Shown here in pieces: positions 47,673-52,133 of a DNA stretch of 52,133 bases. The stretch comes from Chloroflexota bacterium (lineage in GTDB: Bacteria; Chloroflexota; Dormibacteria; CF-121): NCBI GenBank assembly GCA_005881235.1, contig VBEQ01000154.1, positions 1 through 52,133 of the forward strand, read 5' to 3'. The translations under genes and the position numbers were made by a program. How positions within the stretch are numbered: the first letter of the stretch is position 1; every line of letters starts with the position of its first letter. Below the pieces are notes generated by a model. It worked only from the letters and a program-made list of their open reading frames with translations, did not search any database and was not told where the DNA came from.

Positions 47673-48037
47673 CAGGCCGCCCTCCGTCCTTGCTGCATGT
47701 AACGCTCGACCGCCGACCGCATGGCGTCGAGGTGCGCACTCATGGCGCCCAGCTGGTCGACGCGCTCCTGTTCCAGCTGACTGAGCTCTTCCGCGCGGTC
47801 GGCTTCCCGTTCGATCGACTGGCGGAGCTCGCGCTCCAGCCGGGCAATCTCGGCTTGCGCCATCTCGTAGGCATTTTTCGTGTCGAGAAGGTCCTTCTTG
47901 CGCGCCTCATCCTCATCGATCAGCCCCTGCAGATTCTTGAACAGCTCCTGGTTGAGCTGCAGGATCTCCGGGTAGGAGCGGCTCGCTTTGGACGCCGCCT
48001 CATCGGTTCGGACTGGCTTGCCTGGCTGTTCGCTCAT
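47672..48037 (-). CDS. Small coiled-coil protein of the signalling operon
   Basis: 121 residues from ATG 48037, which overlaps the receiver gene's stop as TGATG; GTG 48040 is also possible. After a short polar leader comes SYPEILQLNQELFKNLQGLIDED, matching the N-terminus of the 863-residue protein (SFADILQQNQEFVAHLQTL). The rest (about 45-110) is predicted coiled coil (MAQAEIARLERELRQSIERE). No catalytic domain. The shared motif suggests it pairs with the large scaffold or binds the same partner. Its stop overlaps the next start. Confidence 0.82.
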   Translation of the reverse strand: MSEQPGKPVRTDEAASKASRSYPEILQLNQELFKNLQGLIDEDEARKKDLLDTKNAYEMAQAEIARLERELRQSIEREADRAEELSQLEQERVDQLGAMSAHLDAMRSAVERYMQQGRRAA

Positions 48038-48426
48038 CACGCCGTCTTCAGCCGCCCCTGCTGCAGGTAGCGGGCGACCTCCCCGGGCAGGCCTTGCGGA
48101 TCAACCGGCTTGGGAATGTAGCCGTCGCAACCAGCGCCCAGGATCTTCTCCCGGTCTCCGGCCATCGCGTGGGCGGTGAGGGCGACGACGACGACGCCCG
48201 CCATCCGGGCATCGGAACGGATCTTGCGGGTGATCGCCAGCCCATCTTCCCCCGGCAGCTGGATGTCCATCAGGACGATGTCGGGCAGCTCGCGCGTCAT
48301 CTCCGCCAGGCACTCGGCGCCGCTCCCCGCTTTGCGCACGGTGAAGCCTTTCTTCTCCAGGAGGAACTGGGCCAACCGGAGGTTGACCGGGTTATCTTCG
48401 ACGATCAATACCTTGCCGGCGGTCAC
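48037..48426 (-). CDS. Single-domain response regulator
   Basis: 129 residues, one receiver with nothing attached. Acidic pocket Glu10-Asp11 (VLIVEDNPVNLRL), phosphoacceptor Asp54 in IVLMDIQLPGEDG, Thr84 and Lys106 in GYIPKPVDP are all present, as in CheY/DivK-type shuttles. GTG 48426 is supported by AAGGAG 8 bases upstream and lies 35 bases inside the hybrid kinase 3' end; the open frame further upstream is antiphase. It probably carries phosphate between the operon's kinases and the scaffold. Confidence 0.92.
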   Translation of the reverse strand: MTAGKVLIVEDNPVNLRLAQFLLEKKGFTVRKAGSGAECLAEMTRELPDIVLMDIQLPGEDGLAITRKIRSDARMAGVVVVALTAHAMAGDREKILGAGCDGYIPKPVDPQGLPGEVARYLQQGRLKTA

Positions 48427-50821
48427 GCCCTGTTCTCCTTCGCCTCTGCACGATGTCCAAAGCCTTGATGGCGCGCAATACGACATCTGGCTCGGAGAGG
48501 CCAGAGGGTATAACGGCGCTCCATGCCGTCGCTGGCACCCTCGGTGAAACTTCACCCAGGGCCAGCAGGGCCGGCTGGCCGGGGAGGCCGCGGAGCCCGA
48601 CCACCCATTCCGGCTCGGCAGGCGCCAGCACGACCACGTCCGGGGCGGCCGCGCGGGCCTTCTCCAGGGCCTCCTGCAGCCCGGGCGCCCGGAAGACCTC
48701 GAAGCCCTCCTCGACCAGGGTGGCGGCCAGCGTCGCCAGCGCCCGCCGGTCGCGATGGACCAGCAGGACGCGGACCCGATCGCGCCGGCGGTTGATCCCC
48801 TGGCCGATTCGGCGCAATTCGTCCTGCATCGTTTTCGTAGCCCACGGCTTGGCGACATACCCGGCGACGCCGAACTGGTCCATCAGCGACTGATTGCGCG
48901 TCACCGAGCAGACCAGCACCGGGACGTCCGCGGTGGCAGCCCGGGCCCGCAACTCCTGGAGGACCTGCCAGCCATCCTTAACCGGAAGGACGGTCTCCAT
49001 CACCAGGAGGTCGGGCAAAATTTCCATCGCCTTGCGCACCGCCTGCTCGCCATCGGAGGCATGGGCGACCCGGAACCCCACGCCCTGGATCTCCGCCGTC
49101 ATCCGCTGGCTGCTCGCGGGATCGTCCTCGATCACCAGCGCCAGCGGGAGTTCCATGGTCTCCAGCGTCGGCGCCGCCTCCTCCACCGGTGACACGGCCG
49201 CCGGCCTGGGCTCGCGGGGAATGGTGAAGGTGAAAATCGAGCCTTTGCCGAATTGGCTCTCCGCCCAGATCCGGCCGCCGTGCATCTCGACGAAGCGGCG
49301 GCAGAGGGCCAGGCCCAGGCCGGTCCCCTGGTAGCGTCGGGTGTAGGAGCCGTCGATCTGCTCGAACTCGCGGAACAGCTTGGGCAAGTCTTCCGGCTTC
49401 ATCCCGATGCCGGTGTCCTCGACGGAGACCGTCAGCTGCTCCGGCGAATCCTTAACCGACACCGTGATCGTCCCGGGCGCCGGTGTGAACTTCACGGCGT
49501 TCGAGAGGAGGTTGTACAGCACCTGCTTGAACTTGCTGCGGTCGGCTTTGATGACCCCGGCGTCGACCGCGCCCACCGTCCGCAGCTGCAGGCCTTGCTG
49601 GCGGGCCATGGGATCGAGGATGGCGGTGATCTCCTGGAGCGCCGCCATCACCGGCATCTCCTCCGGGTGGAGGTCCATTTTGCCCGCCTCGATCTTCGCC
49701 AGGTCGAGGATGTCGTTGATCAGGCCGAGCAGGTGCTGCCCGCTGCTGTGGATGTTGCGCAGGAACTCGGTGCGCTCGCCTGCCGTCAGGTTCATGGTCA
49801 GGTCCAGCAGGATCTCGCTGAAACCCATGATGGCGTTGAGTGGCGTGCGCAGCTCGTGCGACATGTTCGCGAGGAATTCCGACTTGTACCGGCTGGACTG
49901 TTCGAGCTGGCGGTTGACCTGCAGGATCTCCTCGTCCGCGCGCCGCAGCGCCGCGTGCTGGCGCATCAAGTAGCGGTTCGAATCCTTCAGCCGCGCGACC
50001 AGGCTCTGCCGCTCCGCTCGCAGCCGCTGCTTCTCCAGGTTGCGTTCCAGGAGCTCCCGGAGCCGATGCAGGTCGATCGGTTTGGCGATGTAGTCGTCGG
50101 CGCCGCCACGCAGCGCCTCCGCCGCGACCTGCTCCGAGCCGTAGGCGGTCATCATCACGACCACGGATTCGGGAAAATCGCGGAGCATCTGGGGTAGGAG
50201 GCTCAAGCCGCTCTCCTCCGGCATCTGCACGTCGAGGAAGATCAGGGCCGGGCGGCGACCGTCGAGTTGCCGGCGGGCCTGGGTCGCGTTGGGGGCCGTC
50301 ACGACGTCGAAGCCCTGTCTTTGGACCGCCTTGGTGAGGAACGCCCGGTTGTCAGGATCGTCATCGATGGCGAGCAAGACCGGCCGTTCCTCCTGTTCCG
50401 GCTCCGCTCCAAGCAGCCCGCGCACCGCCTGGACCAGGTCCTGGTCTGAGCCCAGCTCGCGGCCGGAGCCCGTCGACAGCGGCCCCAGGTCGGTCAGGAA
50501 GCGGTCCGCACCCGCGGCCAGGGCCCGCTTGCCTTCGTCGGCATCCACGTGCACTCCGGCCATGAGCAGCACCGGGATGTTCGTCGTCGCCGGGTTGCTC
50601 TTCAGGATCTCGCAGACGCGAAGTCCGTCGATGCGGCGGAGCAGAAGGTTGAGGATGATGGCGTCCGGCACGTCCTCACGGGCCCGGTCCAGCGCCTCGA
50701 GCCCGTCCTGCGCCGAGAGGACGTCGAACCCCTCGCGCTGAAGTCGCCCGACGAGCGCCTGCAAGCGCTCGGGATCGTCGTCGGCGACGAGAATCCGCCG
50801 GGTGCTGCTCAGCTCGCTCAT
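48392..50821 (-). CDS. Hybrid histidine kinase with four receiver domains
   Basis: 809 residues: receiver 1 (about 8-115), receiver 2 (147-262), coil, HisKA with His322 (ANMSHELRTPLNAIMG), HATPase (LLSNAVKFTP, DTGIGMKPEDL, GTGLGLALCRRFVEMHGG), receiver 3 (559-672), receiver 4 (683-792), basic tail. Only receiver 2 is intact (Asp153-155, Asp197, Thr225, Lys247). Receiver 1 has Asn58 at the phosphoacceptor and lacks the Lys; receiver 3 has Glu609 there; receiver 4 has Ala733 and no acidic pair. Three are thus pseudo-receivers. ATG 50821 overlaps the upstream kinase stop as ATGA. Confidence 0.93.
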   Translation of the reverse strand: MSELSSTRRILVADDDPERLQALVGRLQREGFDVLSAQDGLEALDRAREDVPDAIILNLLLRRIDGLRVCEILKSNPATTNIPVLLMAGVHVDADEGKRALAAGADRFLTDLGPLSTGSGRELGSDQDLVQAVRGLLGAEPEQEERPVLLAIDDDPDNRAFLTKAVQRQGFDVVTAPNATQARRQLDGRRPALIFLDVQMPEESGLSLLPQMLRDFPESVVVMMTAYGSEQVAAEALRGGADDYIAKPIDLHRLRELLERNLEKQRLRAERQSLVARLKDSNRYLMRQHAALRRADEEILQVNRQLEQSSRYKSEFLANMSHELRTPLNAIMGFSEILLDLTMNLTAGERTEFLRNIHSSGQHLLGLINDILDLAKIEAGKMDLHPEEMPVMAALQEITAILDPMARQQGLQLRTVGAVDAGVIKADRSKFKQVLYNLLSNAVKFTPAPGTITVSVKDSPEQLTVSVEDTGIGMKPEDLPKLFREFEQIDGSYTRRYQGTGLGLALCRRFVEMHGGRIWAESQFGKGSIFTFTIPREPRPAAVSPVEEAAPTLETMELPLALVIEDDPASSQRMTAEIQGVGFRVAHASDGEQAVRKAMEILPDLLVMETVLPVKDGWQVLQELRARAATADVPVLVCSVTRNQSLMDQFGVAGYVAKPWATKTMQDELRRIGQGINRRRDRVRVLLVHRDRRALATLAATLVEEGFEVFRAPGLQEALEKARAAAPDVVVLAPAEPEWVVGLRGLPGQPALLALGEVSPRVPATAWSAVIPSGLSEPDVVLRAIKALDIVQRRRRTGRDRRQGIDRRR

Positions 50822-52133
50822 CCGGCCCTCCGAAGGGGGGCGCGCCCGGCCGGTTCGTGGAGGGCGACCAGCGGCCGCCGCGGGATCAGGAAGCGGAAGG
50901 CACTGCCTCGACCGGGGACACTCTCCACCCAGATCTGGCCACCCTGCAGTTCCACCAGCCGCTTGGAGAGCGCCAGGCCGAGCCCGATGCCCTCGTACCC
51001 GCGCGAGGTGGAGCCGTCGACCTGGCGAAATTCCTCGAAGAGGCGTGGCTGATCTTCCGGTTTGATGCCGATACCCGTGTCCCGGACCTCGACCACCGTT
51101 CCGGTGGGGCTCTCTATCGCGCTGATCGTGACGCTGCCATGGTGCGAGGTGAATTTCACCGCGTTGTTGACCAGGTTGTGGACGATGTGGCGGAGGCTTC
51201 GCGCATCGAAGACCACCTGCAGGGTGCGGTCCACCTGCGAAGTGACCGTCAGCTCCTTCTGACTCGCCGCCGCCGCGTTCTCCGACAGCGCGGCGTCCAC
51301 GGCGTCGGCCACCAGGCAGGGCGCCGGATGGAGCTCGAGCCGGCCGGCCTGGATATGGGTCAGGTCGAGGATGTCATTGATCAGGGTGAGAAGCTGGCGG
51401 CCACTGTTGTGGATCGTCTCGGCAAATTCGGCGCGTTCCGCCTCCGACAGCTCCGGGGTCGTCTGGATGATCTCCGAGAAGCCGATGATCGCGTTCAGCG
51501 GTGTGCGCAGCTCGTGCGACATGTTGGTGAGGAACTCCGACTTCATCCGGTCGGCTTCCTGCAACTCGAGGTTGGCGCGCTGCAACATCTCGATGGTCTG
51601 CCGCTCCCGCTGGAATCGCCGCGCATTGTCGAGGGCAACCGCGGCCTGGTTGGCGAGGATCTGCAGGACCTGCATCAGGGTCGGATCGAAGGCGCGGACG
51701 TCGTGGAAGTAGACCGATACCGTGCCGACGAACTCCCGCTCGAGGAACATCGGCAGACCCAGCGCCGCCCGCCAGCCGTACTGCTGGGCCAGTGGATCGA
51801 GCGGGAATCGGCCGTCGAGTTGAATGTCCTCGGAGAAGACTGGACGCTGCTCGATGACGACCTGGGTGATGAGACCCGGCGCGAGGCGAGCCAGCTTGTC
51901 TTGGGGGACGCGCGGCTGCACGCCGTCCCTCACCTCAACGGCCTGTTCGGCGGGGTTGCCGGACTGGGTCAGGGTGATGAGGCAGGAGGCGGCGCCCGAG
52001 ACGCCGATCAACGCCTGGGCGACGCCTTGCAGCAGCGCGGTCGGCCCGACCGTGGTCGCGGTCAGCGCCTGGGACACCTGGCGGAGCATCTCCATCGAGG
52101 CGTCCAGCCGCAGGGCTTGCTGGCGGGTCTGCT
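50818..52133 (-). CDS. GAF sensor histidine kinase (N-terminus beyond the window)
   Basis: At least 438 residues; the frame is open to the right edge and reads through RQQALRLDAS before the first in-window Met (52095), so the start is probably outside. A GAF domain spans about residues 10-160 from that Met, with helix LMQVLQILANQAAVALDNA at its end. HisKA follows with TNMSHELRTPLNAIIGFSEI (His194), then HATPase (LVNNAVKFTS, DTGIGIKPEDQ, GIGLGLALSKRLVELQGG; the usual GTGLGL reads GIGLGL). No receiver is attached. It heads the visible operon. Confidence 0.92.
   Translation of the reverse strand, partial: QTRQQALRLDASMEMLRQVSQALTATTVGPTALLQGVAQALIGVSGAASCLITLTQSGNPAEQAVEVRDGVQPRVPQDKLARLAPGLITQVVIEQRPVFSEDIQLDGRFPLDPLAQQYGWRAALGLPMFLEREFVGTVSVYFHDVRAFDPTLMQVLQILANQAAVALDNARRFQRERQTIEMLQRANLELQEADRMKSEFLTNMSHELRTPLNAIIGFSEIIQTTPELSEAERAEFAETIHNSGRQLLTLINDILDLTHIQAGRLELHPAPCLVADAVDAALSENAAAASQKELTVTSQVDRTLQVVFDARSLRHIVHNLVNNAVKFTSHHGSVTISAIESPTGTVVEVRDTGIGIKPEDQPRLFEEFRQVDGSTSRGYEGIGLGLALSKRLVELQGGQIWVESVPGRGSAFRFLIPRRPLVALHEPAGRAPLRRAG

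Noticed and set aside
45790..47784. Coiled-coil gene read as a second SMC or Rad50-like ATPase
   Set aside because: No Walker A, signature or Walker B motif; the C-terminal part is clearly DHp-like helices and receivers.
1..52133. CRISPR array, prophage, insertion sequence or integrated element
   Set aside because: No regularly spaced direct repeats, transposase, integrase or phage structural gene is visible; gene order is that of a stable chromosomal core.

Overview
The window is high-GC DNA, densely packed with genes that overlap by a few bases. It carries a long run of conserved housekeeping genes and ends in a large signal-transduction operon. Gene content (Asp23/FakA, DegV, YugP protease, short-form EF-Ts, modABC beside smc, MerR-molbindin regulator, DUF5658, LppX-type lipoprotein, long C-terminal tails on S2, S16 and L19) suggests a Terrabacteria-type soil bacterium, perhaps Chloroflexota or Dormibacterota. 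That placement is inference: no rRNA is present. I see no phage, insertion sequence or CRISPR array. No gap without a gene exceeds 300 bases; the largest are about 140-190 bases and are described in the list.

Layout, left to right. 1-6550 (minus strand): comM-dprA-topA and rpsB-tsf-pyrH (pyrH cut by the edge). 6585-10035: a small membrane protein, then a plus-strand cluster of acyltransferase, zinc ribbon, Nudix, SIS-domain protein and a lipoprotein. 10060-19736 (minus): smc-ftsY-DUF2007-small TM protein-ylxM-ffh-rpsP-khpA-rimM-trmD-rplS-rnhB-yraN, covering chromosome condensation, protein targeting and ribosome/tRNA maturation. 19856-22877 (minus): molybdate regulator and modABC. 22975-23681 (plus): VOC and DUF1801 proteins. 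23695-31293 (minus): degV-recG, then rsmD-coaD-coiled coil-rpmF-fabD-fabG-acpP-rnc. 31389-35618: DUF5658 protein, hydrolase, fakA, asp23, rpmB, AIM24. 35627-39587 (minus): yugP-rlmN-HAD-LppX lipoprotein-rpe. 39734-41043: two tandem paralogous tiny proteins, a lone Flp pilin, a second acyltransferase and tRNA-Leu(GAG). 41192-42752 (plus): OmpR-type regulator, a microprotein candidate and a GDT1-type transporter.

42801-52133 (minus) is the most unusual region: six tightly spaced genes encoding a GAF histidine kinase, a four-receiver hybrid kinase, a lone receiver, a small coiled-coil protein, an 863-residue coiled coil with a DHp-like helix pair and two receivers but no ATPase domain, and a membrane GAF-GAF kinase. 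None has a DNA-binding output; the only such regulator nearby is the OmpR-type gene transcribed toward the operon. I read this as a scaffolded phosphorelay.

A second thread is start codons. Several conserved genes (fabD, rnc, rlmN, the SIS protein, a small TM protein) have no ATG, GTG or TTG where their conserved N-terminus must begin; CTG or ATC is the best available choice. Several other genes have a -10-like box only 3-9 bases before the start codon, suggesting leaderless transcripts.
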